A DNA stretch of 46,634 nucleotides from Bacteroidaceae bacterium (lineage in GTDB: Bacteria > Bacteroidota > Bacteroidia > Bacteroidales > Bacteroidaceae). The DNA lies in assembly GCA_017646665.1 (NCBI GenBank), contig JAGCMB010000059.1, forward strand, positions 1 to 46,634, given 5' to 3'. The notes beneath the pieces were generated by a model. It was given only the letters and a program-made list of their open reading frames with translations. It had not been told where the DNA came from and did no database searches. Every line of letters begins with the position of its first letter. The stretch's first letter is position 1. The translations under genes were made by a program, and so were the position numbers. Of the stretch, positions 1 through 7,695 are shown piece after piece.

Positions 1-249
1 GTAACGCAGAAGAAAATAACCGCCCGCAAGGGTAAGGGTGAGAAGGTGGGGTAAGAGCCCACCGGCCGTGCAGCGATGTACGGGCCGTGTGTCTTGGAGG
101 CTGCAAGTTCATGTAAACCGGCGCTTGAGGGTTGCTCGCCCAAGCCGGAGGGTAGAACGCTTTAGCTATGTGGTGACACATAGTATAGATGAATGACAGA
201 CACCCCGCAAGGGGCACAGAACCCGGCTTATAGACCGACTGTCAAACAA
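1..249 (+). ncRNA. rnpB: RNase P RNA (class A), 3' part
   Basis: This is the 3' part of the catalytic RNA of ribonuclease P, which removes 5' leaders from pre-tRNAs. The sequence shows the conserved run GGTAAGGGTGAGAAGGTG followed by GTAAGAGCCCACC near 30-63. It also has the characteristic 3' block ACAGAACCCGGCTTATAGAC near 217-236, which forms part of the catalytic core. The 5' part lies before the window. The mature 3' end is placed just before the palindromic terminator and could be a few bases earlier. The block order and spacing fit the bacterial type A fold. Confidence 0.93.
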
Positions 250-275
250 GAGGGCGACCGCTAGCGGTCGCCCTC
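250..275 (+). terminator. rnpB terminator, perfect 26-base palindrome
   Basis: A perfect inverted repeat with 13-base arms (GAGGGCGACCGCT and its complement) follows RNase P RNA directly. The A/T-rich sequence AATTATTTAAAT comes next. It sits between rnpB and the convergent antiporter gene, so it may stop transcription in both directions. Confidence 0.8.
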
Positions 276-313
276 AATTATTTAAATCCCGAGAGGTAGA
301 TATTGAAAAATCA

Positions 314-326
314 AAGCCTTTGGCTT
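314..326 (-). terminator. possible terminator of the antiporter operon
   Basis: Read on the minus strand just after the antiporter stop codon, AAGCC-AAA-GGCTT forms a small hairpin followed by TGATTTTTC. The stem is only five base pairs, so this is a weak call. Confidence 0.35.
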
Positions 327-329
327 GCA

Positions 330-1808
330 TTACCCCTCAATCTCGGAGCTTGCAATCACCAACAGCACATCACCCGGCAACAATTCTACTGAGCCGTTCG
401 GAACAATATACTTTCCGGCACGCTTTATAAATATCACAAGCATACCACGTGGCAAAGCCAACGCCTGTAAAGTATTTCCCTTTTCCGCAATCAAATCCTC
501 GGTAATCAGTATCTCGCTCTGTTCACCAGCCTCCTCAGGCAACTCCACATCAAAATGCTTTTCCGAGCCAACAGGCAGCAACAGGTCGAGTTTCTTTGCA
601 GCCGCAACAATTGTACCGCCCTGCAACACCAGCGACAACAGCGTGATAAAGAATACAATATTGAAGATTGCATCGCTGCCCGGCACATCCTCAACAACCG
701 GATACATCGCAAATATTATGGGAACTGCTCCTCGAAGCCCCACCCACGATGCGAACAGCCTCGATGAGAAAGTAATGTTCTTGAACGGCAAAAGCGAGAT
801 AAAGACACTCAGCGGACGTGCCACAAACATCATAAACACGCCCACCAGCAATGCAACAAGAGCCGTCTTCCACATTTCACTAGGGTCTACAAGCAAACCA
901 AGCAACAAGAACATACCAATCTGCATAATCCAGGTCATACCATCAAAGAATGCTACCACCTGCTTGCGGTTCTTTATTTTCTTGTTACCGACAATTATAC
1001 CGGTAATATACACGGCAAGATATCCGTTTCCACCCAGCATATCTGCCACAGAGAATGTGAAGAACACCATACTCAGTAACATTATAGAATAAAGCGGAAT
1101 GTTGCCGATGTTTATTCTGTTCATGAACCAAGACGCAGCAAAACCGGCACCGGCACCAATCATAGCACCCGACGCGAACTGCTGCACAAGCACCTTCAAC
1201 GAATCAACGACCATCGCCGAAGTCTGCACCTGCGCCCCATCACCACAAAGAGTCAATGCCAACTGAATGAGCACAATCGTGAGAATATACGCCATAGGGT
1301 CGTTACTACCGCTCTCAAGTTCAAGCATCGGCTGCAGATTATTCTTCAGATTAATATTCTTGCCACGAAGAATATTGAACACCGAAGCCGAATCGGTAGA
1401 CGACATTGTAGCCGCGAGCAAGAAACACACCACTATCGGCAATTCAAAGGAGAGTACGCCCCAAAAGGACATACCATAAATAAACAAACCAGTAAAGGCT
1501 GTAGTCAACAGCACGCCCACCGTCGACAAAGTCAATCCAGGGCCAAGAACCGGTTTAATCTCGTCAATCCTTGTTTCAACACCACCGGTGAATAGAATGA
1601 CACAAAGTGCCACCATTCCCACGAACTGCGCCTGCTCAATGTCACTAAACTGTATACCAAGGCCATCACATCCAAAAAGCATACCAGCCAGCAGGAACAA
1701 CAGCAATGTAGGCATACCGAAGCGTCCACCCGCCTTTGTAATGAGTATGCTGCAGAAAATCAATATAGAACCGACGAAAATAATATTCCCCGAAGTCAAA
1801 AAATCCAT
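330..1808 (-). CDS. K+/H+ antiporter, CPA1/NhaP2 type with RCK_C domain
   Basis: A 492-residue inner-membrane cation/proton antiporter. The first ~380 residues are a series of hydrophobic segments typical of the Na+/H+ exchanger fold, with the conserved acidic motif SGSNDPMAY near residue 167. The last ~80 residues form a cytoplasmic RCK/TrkA-C-like domain (LPRGMLVIFIKR, then LLPGDVLLVIAS), as in NhaP2/CvrA. It is shorter than E. coli NhaP2 (about 578 residues), which is usual in Bacteroidota. It lies 24 bases downstream of the Dcu carrier on the same strand and is probably the last gene of the asparaginase operon. There it could offset pH or cation changes caused by periplasmic deamidation and dicarboxylate exchange; that link is inference. 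Whether K+ or Na+ is carried cannot be read from the sequence. Confidence 0.88.
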   Translation of the reverse strand: MDFLTSGNIIFVGSILIFCSILITKAGGRFGMPTLLLFLLAGMLFGCDGLGIQFSDIEQAQFVGMVALCVILFTGGVETRIDEIKPVLGPGLTLSTVGVLLTTAFTGLFIYGMSFWGVLSFELPIVVCFLLAATMSSTDSASVFNILRGKNINLKNNLQPMLELESGSNDPMAYILTIVLIQLALTLCGDGAQVQTSAMVVDSLKVLVQQFASGAMIGAGAGFAASWFMNRINIGNIPLYSIMLLSMVFFTFSVADMLGGNGYLAVYITGIIVGNKKIKNRKQVVAFFDGMTWIMQIGMFLLLGLLVDPSEMWKTALVALLVGVFMMFVARPLSVFISLLPFKNITFSSRLFASWVGLRGAVPIIFAMYPVVEDVPGSDAIFNIVFFITLLSLVLQGGTIVAAAKKLDLLLPVGSEKHFDVELPEEAGEQSEILITEDLIAEKGNTLQALALPRGMLVIFIKRAGKYIVPNGSVELLPGDVLLVIASSEIEG

Positions 1809-1832
1809 ATTTTAAATCAAAAAATTAAAGTC

Positions 1833-3131
1833 CTAATACAGCTGTATCAGGAACAATCCCATAGCAATAGCAACAACCGTAGCCACCAAGCCAGGAAGCA
1901 TAAAAGAGTGGTTAAGAACCCATCGTCCAATGCGCGTAGTACCTGTACTGTCAAAATTTATAGCAGCAACGAGTGTCGGATAATTTGGAATAAAGAAATA
2001 GCCGTTCACAGCCGGGAACAATGCGATGAGCATCATTGGAGATATTGCCAAAGCAACACCCAACGGAACAATAGCACGCACAGTCGCCGCCTGACTGTAA
2101 AGCAATATAGACATCACAAATAGCGCAAGGCCAAACAGCCAAGGCATCTCTGTAACAACCCCCTCAACAGCCCCCTTCAATTCAACAATATTACCATTTA
2201 TAAAAGTATCACCCATCCAGGCAATACCAAAAATAGCCACAACAGCCTGCATACCGGCCGAAAAGACACTGCCCTGCGCCGCCTTTGCACCATTAGTTTT
2301 TGTAAGCAACAATATCAGTGCCGACGTTGCAAGCATCACCATCTCAATGATGACAGGCATACCGACAGTTGAGCCGTCAAATGCCGGACGCAACTGTTCA
2401 AACGAGCCAAACACAACAATGAGCAACGTTGCAGCCAAAAACAGAAACACCGAAGTTATAGCCTTCGTTTGCGAAGCCACGCCGGTGTTTTGGGCAGCCT
2501 CTTGAACAATCTCCCCAGACGCAAGACGACGCTTATATTCAGGGTCATCCACAAGTTCTTTACCCACTCTCATTGAAGCAAATGCACCAACAAGCACACC
2601 CACCAATGTAGCAGGGACACTAATCTTCAGAATATCAAAGAGAGTGATATCATATCCGGCCAACAGCCCCAGCAATGCCACAGTAGCGGCAGAGATAGGT
2701 GACGCAGTTATCGCCTGTTGCGATGCAATCACAGCAATGCCCAAAGGACGCTCCGGACGTATTTTCGTCTCCCTCGCCACCTCGGCAATCACAGGCAGCA
2801 CCGAATAGGCAACGTGACCCGTTCCAGCAAGAAAAGTAAACGTATAGGTTACCAGCGGAGCAAGGATAGTTATATATTGGGGGTGCTTACGCAACAGACG
2901 TTCAGCCACCTTCACCATATAATCAAGTCCGCCGGCAGCCTGCATACTGGCCGCAGCCGAAATTACCGCGGCAATCATCAGCATAACATCCACAGGAGGT
3001 GATGTAGGCTGCAACCCGAACACAAACGTGAGCAGGGCCACACCAAATCCGCCCATCACACCAAGCCCAATGCCACCCAAACGGGCACCGACAATAATAC
3101 AAAGCAGAACTACCAATAATTGCAACAGCAT
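1833..3131 (-). CDS. anaerobic C4-dicarboxylate transporter, DcuA/DcuB family
   Basis: A 432-residue, very hydrophobic inner-membrane protein matching the Dcu family. Typical segments include GARLGGIGLGVMGGFG at the N terminus, FLAGTGHVAYSVLPVIAEVA and ASQQAITASPISAATVALL. Dcu carriers exchange fumarate, malate or aspartate for succinate during anaerobic fumarate respiration. The gene is 12 bases downstream of the porin gene and two genes after the periplasmic asparaginase. The likely role is therefore to import aspartate made in the periplasm and export succinate. DcuA and DcuB cannot be separated here. The length is normal for the family. Confidence 0.92.
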   Translation of the reverse strand: MLLQLLVVLLCIIVGARLGGIGLGVMGGFGVALLTFVFGLQPTSPPVDVMLMIAAVISAAASMQAAGGLDYMVKVAERLLRKHPQYITILAPLVTYTFTFLAGTGHVAYSVLPVIAEVARETKIRPERPLGIAVIASQQAITASPISAATVALLGLLAGYDITLFDILKISVPATLVGVLVGAFASMRVGKELVDDPEYKRRLASGEIVQEAAQNTGVASQTKAITSVFLFLAATLLIVVFGSFEQLRPAFDGSTVGMPVIIEMVMLATSALILLLTKTNGAKAAQGSVFSAGMQAVVAIFGIAWMGDTFINGNIVELKGAVEGVVTEMPWLFGLALFVMSILLYSQAATVRAIVPLGVALAISPMMLIALFPAVNGYFFIPNYPTLVAAINFDSTGTTRIGRWVLNHSFMLPGLVATVVAIAMGLFLIQLY

Positions 3132-3143
3132 ATCAACTACAAT

Positions 3144-4358
3144 TTAGAATACCGGCAACTGATAAATGAAACCAAGCGACAGTCTTTGTATAGAGAAATC
3201 ACTTGCACCCAACGCCTTTGCACGTTCAGTGAACAGATTGGTCTGTCCAACGAATGTAAGGAAAAGACGCAAATTGGACTTCATCGGGTAATATTCAATA
3301 CCGGTGAGATAACCCACAGAGGTACGATAGTTGCCGTCGGCAATACCCTCTTCGCCACGGAAAATCGCAGCACTCTCGAGCATACCTTTCACAAAGAAAT
3401 TCCATTTTGGCAAGAAACGATAGTTAACCTTAGCCACCAACGAATTGTACAGCGTGTTAGACATATTGTGACCATTAAAATTACCCTTACCACCAAAGAT
3501 ATTTGTCATAATACCCTTGCGGTCAAGCTCCTCATAAGAGCTCATAAGGTCGACATACATATTGCACTTGGGTGAAAAATTAAATTGGTTACCAAGCGCA
3601 ACATAATACATATATTTGCCACGCACCTCATCCATTACTGAGGCCGACCACCTTGTCTGCCAAGTGCCACCGAACATATTCGCATTCCAGTTGAGCGTGT
3701 AGACAAGCGGCAATTTGTTAGCCTCGAGATTTGCACCGTAAGTATCCTCGATAGAGCCGTTGCGACTGTCAAGCATCTGGAATGCCAACTGCTGGTCGGG
3801 TGTAAAATCGTATGTAAACATCACACCGCTCATAAAGTTGCTCATATTATTGATTATCTCGCTGTAACGGTAAATCTCAATAGGATTCAAATCATACTCA
3901 AAACCACCGTATGCAGCACACTGTTTACCTGCGGTGATTGAGAAATGCTTGTTTACCGCAAATGTAAGGCAGGCAAAGTCAATTGAATTAGGCAAATTAT
4001 CAATCATACCGCCACCATCATTGTTCCTGTTAAGACGCTGACGCCAACGGTACGAAAGCCAATCTGTCACCTTACCTTTAGCCTCAATTCTGAACTGATG
4101 CATATTGAACGCACCCTGATTAAAGCCTGCGGCACCGGGTCTTATGCCACTATTGTCCGGCTGATTAAAATCGGCATCAAAGGCATAATGCATATTGAAA
4201 TACAAGTTAAACTTCTCGCTCTTCTTTTCAATCTTTGCAATACGTTCGAAAAGAGTCTTTTCTCTCTCCCCTACCGAAACGCTATCAACGGTTACCTGCG
4301 CCGATGCAACGCCTGCCACTAACGCAAGCAGAGCAAATGCAGTGTTTCTCATTTTCAT
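3144..4358 (-). CDS. outer-membrane porin, OprO/OprP-like barrel
   Basis: A 404-residue protein with a signal peptide (MKMRNTAFALLALVAGVASA, cleavage before Q). A short polar segment likely to be helical or coiled follows (TLFERIAKIEKKSEKF), and the rest is alternating beta strands rich in aromatic residues, ending in Phe (YQLPVF) as expected for a barrel inserted by BAM. It resembles Bacteroidota porins grouped with the phosphate-selective O/P family. Its position between the asparaginase (66 bases upstream) and the Dcu carrier (12 bases downstream) suggests passage of asparagine, aspartate or other C4 compounds across the outer membrane. Substrate specificity is inferred from neighbours only. 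Confidence 0.75.
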   Translation of the reverse strand: MKMRNTAFALLALVAGVASAQVTVDSVSVGEREKTLFERIAKIEKKSEKFNLYFNMHYAFDADFNQPDNSGIRPGAAGFNQGAFNMHQFRIEAKGKVTDWLSYRWRQRLNRNNDGGGMIDNLPNSIDFACLTFAVNKHFSITAGKQCAAYGGFEYDLNPIEIYRYSEIINNMSNFMSGVMFTYDFTPDQQLAFQMLDSRNGSIEDTYGANLEANKLPLVYTLNWNANMFGGTWQTRWSASVMDEVRGKYMYYVALGNQFNFSPKCNMYVDLMSSYEELDRKGIMTNIFGGKGNFNGHNMSNTLYNSLVAKVNYRFLPKWNFFVKGMLESAAIFRGEEGIADGNYRTSVGYLTGIEYYPMKSNLRLFLTFVGQTNLFTERAKALGASDFSIQRLSLGFIYQLPVF

Positions 4359-4424
4359 AAATAGTTATTTTTATTATTGATTGATTTTACTAACAAAATT
4401 ATCGTATTCGTCAACTTCCACTTC

Positions 4425-5537
4425 TTAGAAATGGTTGAAATACTCCTGAATCTCTTTCCAGTCGTGGGTCTTTGTGAGCGCAAGCATCAAAAGAATACGC
4501 GCCTTCTGTGGGTTCAGGCCCCACGATGCCACAAAGCCATACTTTGCATCGTCAACCTCGGCGTCGAGTGTCGTAGCACCGGTTGGCACACGTGATGAAC
4601 GCACAACAATCACACCCTTATGGCGAGCCTCTTCAAGCGCAGGGAAAACATTCTTGTGGATATTGCCATTACCCACACCGGCATATACAATACCCTTGTA
4701 ACCGTTGGCAACCATAGCATCAACCGCCTCACGACCGGCATCGGAATAACCATAGGCTATACCTACCTTAGGAAGCTCCTTCAAGCCACTGACATCAAAA
4801 TGCAGTTCACGTGTATCACCGTAGACAGCACCCTTGTGCACATAGTGCAAGTTATTGTCACAACCTGTTGCAACAGCTCTATAATAGAACACCTCGCCGT
4901 TGTTCACATAACCCTCGGCACCTGCATTCGGAGCCTGGAAAGTCTCTACACTTGTGGTATTTGTCTTTGTGACATCAGCCGCACCATAGACCTTGCCGTT
5001 CATACATACAAGCACACCACGGTTCTTTGACGCTGCCGAAGCCGCTACAACCACCGCATTGTACAGGTTTGCCGGGCCATCAGCACTAATAGCTGTTGAC
5101 GGGCGCATAGCACCTACCAACACAACAGGCTTGTCGCTCTTGACAACAAGACTCAGGAAGAAAGCCGTTTCCTCCATAGTGTCGGTTCCGTGAGTAATGA
5201 CCACAGCATCGACATCGTTGCGGTGCAACAGTTCGTTCACTCTGTCGGCCAACTTAAGCCACACAGCATTACTCATATCCTGAGAACCAATGTTCACCAC
5301 CTGCTCACCCTCAATATCTGCAACATCCTTCATTGCGGGAACAGCATCAATCAAAGTGCCAATAGCAACTTGTCCGGCTGTATAATTGGAATTTGTTGCC
5401 GAGCTTCCCGAACCGGCAATTGTGCCACCTGTTGCAAGAATATACACTTTTGGCAACTCCTTCGCCTGTGCAAAACTCACGGTCGCCACCATAAATATAG
5501 CGGCAACAACTGCTACAAAACGTCTAAACATAGTCAT
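4425..5537 (-). CDS. ansB: type II (periplasmic) L-asparaginase
   Basis: Hydrolyses L-asparagine to aspartate and ammonia. Both active-site signatures are present: ATGGTIAGSG soon after the signal peptide, with the nucleophilic Thr, and VVITHGTDTMEETAFFL with the second Thr and the Asp. A signal peptide (FRRFVAVVAAIFMVATVSFAQA) places it in the periplasm. Start codons are possible at 5564, 5537 and 5531. I prefer 5537 or 5531 because they leave a short, standard signal-peptide n-region. The gene heads a tight minus-strand cluster with a porin, a Dcu carrier and an antiporter. A TATCTTCGC promoter element lies about 70 bases upstream. The C terminus (EIQEYFNHF) is normal for the family. Confidence 0.93.
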   Translation of the reverse strand: MTMFRRFVAVVAAIFMVATVSFAQAKELPKVYILATGGTIAGSGSSATNSNYTAGQVAIGTLIDAVPAMKDVADIEGEQVVNIGSQDMSNAVWLKLADRVNELLHRNDVDAVVITHGTDTMEETAFFLSLVVKSDKPVVLVGAMRPSTAISADGPANLYNAVVVAASAASKNRGVLVCMNGKVYGAADVTKTNTTSVETFQAPNAGAEGYVNNGEVFYYRAVATGCDNNLHYVHKGAVYGDTRELHFDVSGLKELPKVGIAYGYSDAGREAVDAMVANGYKGIVYAGVGNGNIHKNVFPALEEARHKGVIVVRSSRVPTGATTLDAEVDDAKYGFVASWGLNPQKARILLMLALTKTHDWKEIQEYFNHF

Positions 5538-5605
5538 AAAATATAATTTAAAATGATAATTCATAAAATATAAACCACCTAAGACAAAAAAGGTTGAAAC
5601 ATTAC

Positions 5606-5639
5606 GCGAAGATAGTTTAAAAATATGATTTTTAACAAA
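5606..5639 (-). promoter_or_regulatory. promoter of the asparaginase operon
   Basis: On the minus strand, TTTG (5636-5639) is followed after 21 bases by TATCTTCGC (5606-5614). This is close to the Bacteroidota sigma consensus TTTG-N19-TAnnTTTGC. It lies about 70 bases upstream of the asparaginase start. Confidence 0.6.
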
Positions 5640-5656
5640 AATATTGAAGCATAAAA

Positions 5657-5688
5657 TTTGTCTGCTTGTAACAGAGTGATAATTTTGC
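5657..5688 (+). promoter_or_regulatory. promoter of the TrmH-type methyltransferase gene
   Basis: TTTG at 5657-5660, then 19 bases, then TAATTTTGC at 5680-5688: a near-perfect Bacteroidota housekeeping promoter. The start codon is 20 bases downstream. It is divergent from the asparaginase promoter. Confidence 0.75.
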
Positions 5689-5707
5689 AGATAAAACAGA
5701 GAATATT

Positions 5708-6514
5708 ATGCCCATAATAGAGATAAAATCCCTCAACCACCCGGGCTGCGAACTATTCGGCACACTCACCGAAGCGCAACTGCGCCGCGAATACGAACCG
5801 GGGAAAGGCATCTTCATTGCCGAGAGTCCCAAAGTAATAAACGTAGCCCTCAACAGCGGTTACAAGCCCATAGCATTACTTTGTGAAAAGAAGCATATAA
5901 CCGGCGATGCTGCCAAAATAGTAGAACAATACCCCGACATTCCCGTCTACACCGGTGAGCGCGAATTACTTGCCCGACTCACCGGCTACACCCTCACACG
6001 TGGCGTACTATGTGCAATGCAGCGCCCGATAGAGCCATCCTTGGAAGATGTATGCCGGAACGCAAGCCGCATTGTTGTCATTGACGGTGTTGTAGACACC
6101 ACCAACATCGGTGCAATATTCCGTTCTGCAGCGGCACTGGGCATTGACGCAGTGTTGCTCACCCGCAATTCGTGCGACCCGCTCAACCGCCGCGCCGTAC
6201 GCGTGTCAATGGGCAGTGTCTTTCTTGTTCCTTGGTGCTGGCTCGACGGTGGCATTGAGCAACTGCATAAATTGGGCTTTTCCACAGCAGCCATGGCACT
6301 CACTGAAAAATCAATCCCCATTGACCACCCCCTGCTCACCGAACTCCGCAAATTGGCAATAATAATGGGCACGGAAGGTGATGGCCTGCCAGCGGAAACA
6401 ATAGCCAAGGCCACACACGTGGTGCGCATACCAATGTCGCACAATGTCGATTCACTCAACGTTGCGGCAGCAGCCGCAGTTGCCTTTTGGGAACTGCGCG
6501 ACCGCAACCGCTGA
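5708..6514 (+). CDS. TrmH/SpoU family RNA 2'-O-methyltransferase
   Basis: A 268-residue enzyme of the SPOUT superfamily that transfers methyl groups from SAM to ribose 2'-OH in rRNA or tRNA. The N-terminal ~100 residues look like a substrate-binding domain (GKGIFIAESPKVI). The knotted catalytic domain then shows all three family motifs: GVVDTTNIGAIFRSAAALG (motif 1, Asn and Arg), IIMGTEGDGLP (motif 2) and IPMSHNVDSLNVAAAAAV (motif 3). The start at 5708 fits a strong promoter 20 bases upstream. A reductase gene follows 71 bases later on the same strand. The RNA target is not known from sequence; RlmB-like or TrmH-like activity are both possible. Confidence 0.9.
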   Translation: MPIIEIKSLNHPGCELFGTLTEAQLRREYEPGKGIFIAESPKVINVALNSGYKPIALLCEKKHITGDAAKIVEQYPDIPVYTGERELLARLTGYTLTRGVLCAMQRPIEPSLEDVCRNASRIVVIDGVVDTTNIGAIFRSAAALGIDAVLLTRNSCDPLNRRAVRVSMGSVFLVPWCWLDGGIEQLHKLGFSTAAMALTEKSIPIDHPLLTELRKLAIIMGTEGDGLPAETIAKATHVVRIPMSHNVDSLNVAAAAAVAFWELRDRNR

Positions 6515-6585
6515 CCCCTGAGCAATAAAAACGGCACTTTGAGATTTTAGAAAAACCTATTTTGTGATATATAAACAGTAAACTT

Positions 6586-7590
6586 ATGAGAACAGCAATC
6601 TACGGCGCAGGTTCATTGGGTACAATCCTTGGCGCGTACATAGCAAAAAATGGCGGTAACATTGAACTCATCAACCGTAATAAAGTCCACATCGAAGCAC
6701 TGCAAAAGAATGGAGCAAAAGTCACAGGAACAGTAAATTTCACCCAGAAGGTAACAGCATACACCCCCGATGCGATGAGCGGGAAATATGATATCATATT
6801 CCTGATGACCAAACAACAACAAAACAGGGAAGTTGTCACATACATCAAGGATTTCCTTGCCGACGACGGCGTAATAGTAACCCTGCAAAACGGAATTCCC
6901 GAGCTGCTCATCAGCGAGATTGTGGGCGAGCAACGCGTGTTGGGTTGCACCGTAGCTTGGGGCGCAACAATGCAAGAGCCCGGAGTATGCGAACTCACCA
7001 GTTCGCCCGACTCCCTCTCCTTCTCAATAGGTTCACTCTCGGCAAAGACCAACCACCATCTCGACAATGTAAAAGGCCTATTGCAAATGATGGGAACAGT
7101 TGAAATAGACAGTAATTTCATAGGTTCCCGTTGGAGCAAGCTACTTATAAACTCAGCCTTCTCGGGAATGAGTGCCGTACTTGGATGCACATTCGGCGAA
7201 GCGGCAAAAAACAGAGCGTCGCGTCGCATAGTACAGGCACTGATAAAGGAGTGTATCGATGTATGCGCTGCGGGAAATATCAAAATAGAGCCAGTACAAG
7301 GCAAGGACATTGTAAAACTCCTTGACTACAAGAACCGCATCAAGAAAGCAATCTCTCTCTTCATCATTCCCATCGCAATACGCAAGCACGCAAAATTGAA
7401 AGCAAGTATGTTGCAAGACCTTGAAAAGAACAAGAAGACCGAGGTCGATGCAATCAACGGCATAGCAAGTACATTCGGACGCAAGGTCGGTGTTCCCACC
7501 CCGATGAATGACAAGGTCGTAGAAGTCATACACCGCATTGAAGATGGAGCGCTAAAACCATCGTTCGAAAACTTAACTTTTTTCACTTAA
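6586..7590 (+). CDS. ketopantoate reductase (PanE/ApbA) family protein
   Basis: A 334-residue NADPH-dependent reductase. The N terminus carries the Rossmann signature (IYGAGSLGTILGAYIAKNG) followed by LINRNK, the position that recognises the NADP phosphate. A second typical stretch is DIIFLMTKQQQNREVV, then VTLQNGIPE. The C-terminal half contains a family-like segment (WSKLLINSAFSGMSAVLG) and TEVDAINGIASTFGRKVGVPTPMND, where catalytic residues are found in PanE. It could reduce 2-dehydropantoate to pantoate in CoA synthesis. The family also has paralogues acting on other 2-keto acids, so the substrate is not assigned. The length is slightly above the usual 300. Confidence 0.82.
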   Translation: MRTAIYGAGSLGTILGAYIAKNGGNIELINRNKVHIEALQKNGAKVTGTVNFTQKVTAYTPDAMSGKYDIIFLMTKQQQNREVVTYIKDFLADDGVIVTLQNGIPELLISEIVGEQRVLGCTVAWGATMQEPGVCELTSSPDSLSFSIGSLSAKTNHHLDNVKGLLQMMGTVEIDSNFIGSRWSKLLINSAFSGMSAVLGCTFGEAAKNRASRRIVQALIKECIDVCAAGNIKIEPVQGKDIVKLLDYKNRIKKAISLFIIPIAIRKHAKLKASMLQDLEKNKKTEVDAINGIASTFGRKVGVPTPMNDKVVEVIHRIEDGALKPSFENLTFFT

Positions 7591-7627
7591 AAGCACAACC
7601 ATAAACACACATAATAAAACAGACTCT

Positions 7628-7659
7628 TTTGCAATCATACAGTTTTTTTATATCTTTGC
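7628..7659 (+). promoter_or_regulatory. promoter of the GH20 gene
   Basis: TTTG at 7628-7631, 19 bases, then TATCTTTGC at 7651-7659, an exact match to the Bacteroidota promoter consensus. The GH20 start codon is 36 bases downstream. Confidence 0.8.
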
Positions 7660-7695
7660 GAGATACAATACTATTTATAACTAATAACTGATAAA

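Noticed and set aside
325-1092. Long plus-strand frame opposite the antiporter gene
   Set aside because: It is a shadow of the real minus-strand gene: no family resemblance and composition typical of antisense frames. The same holds for other long antisense frames opposite lysA, pth, DUF2027 and fbaA.
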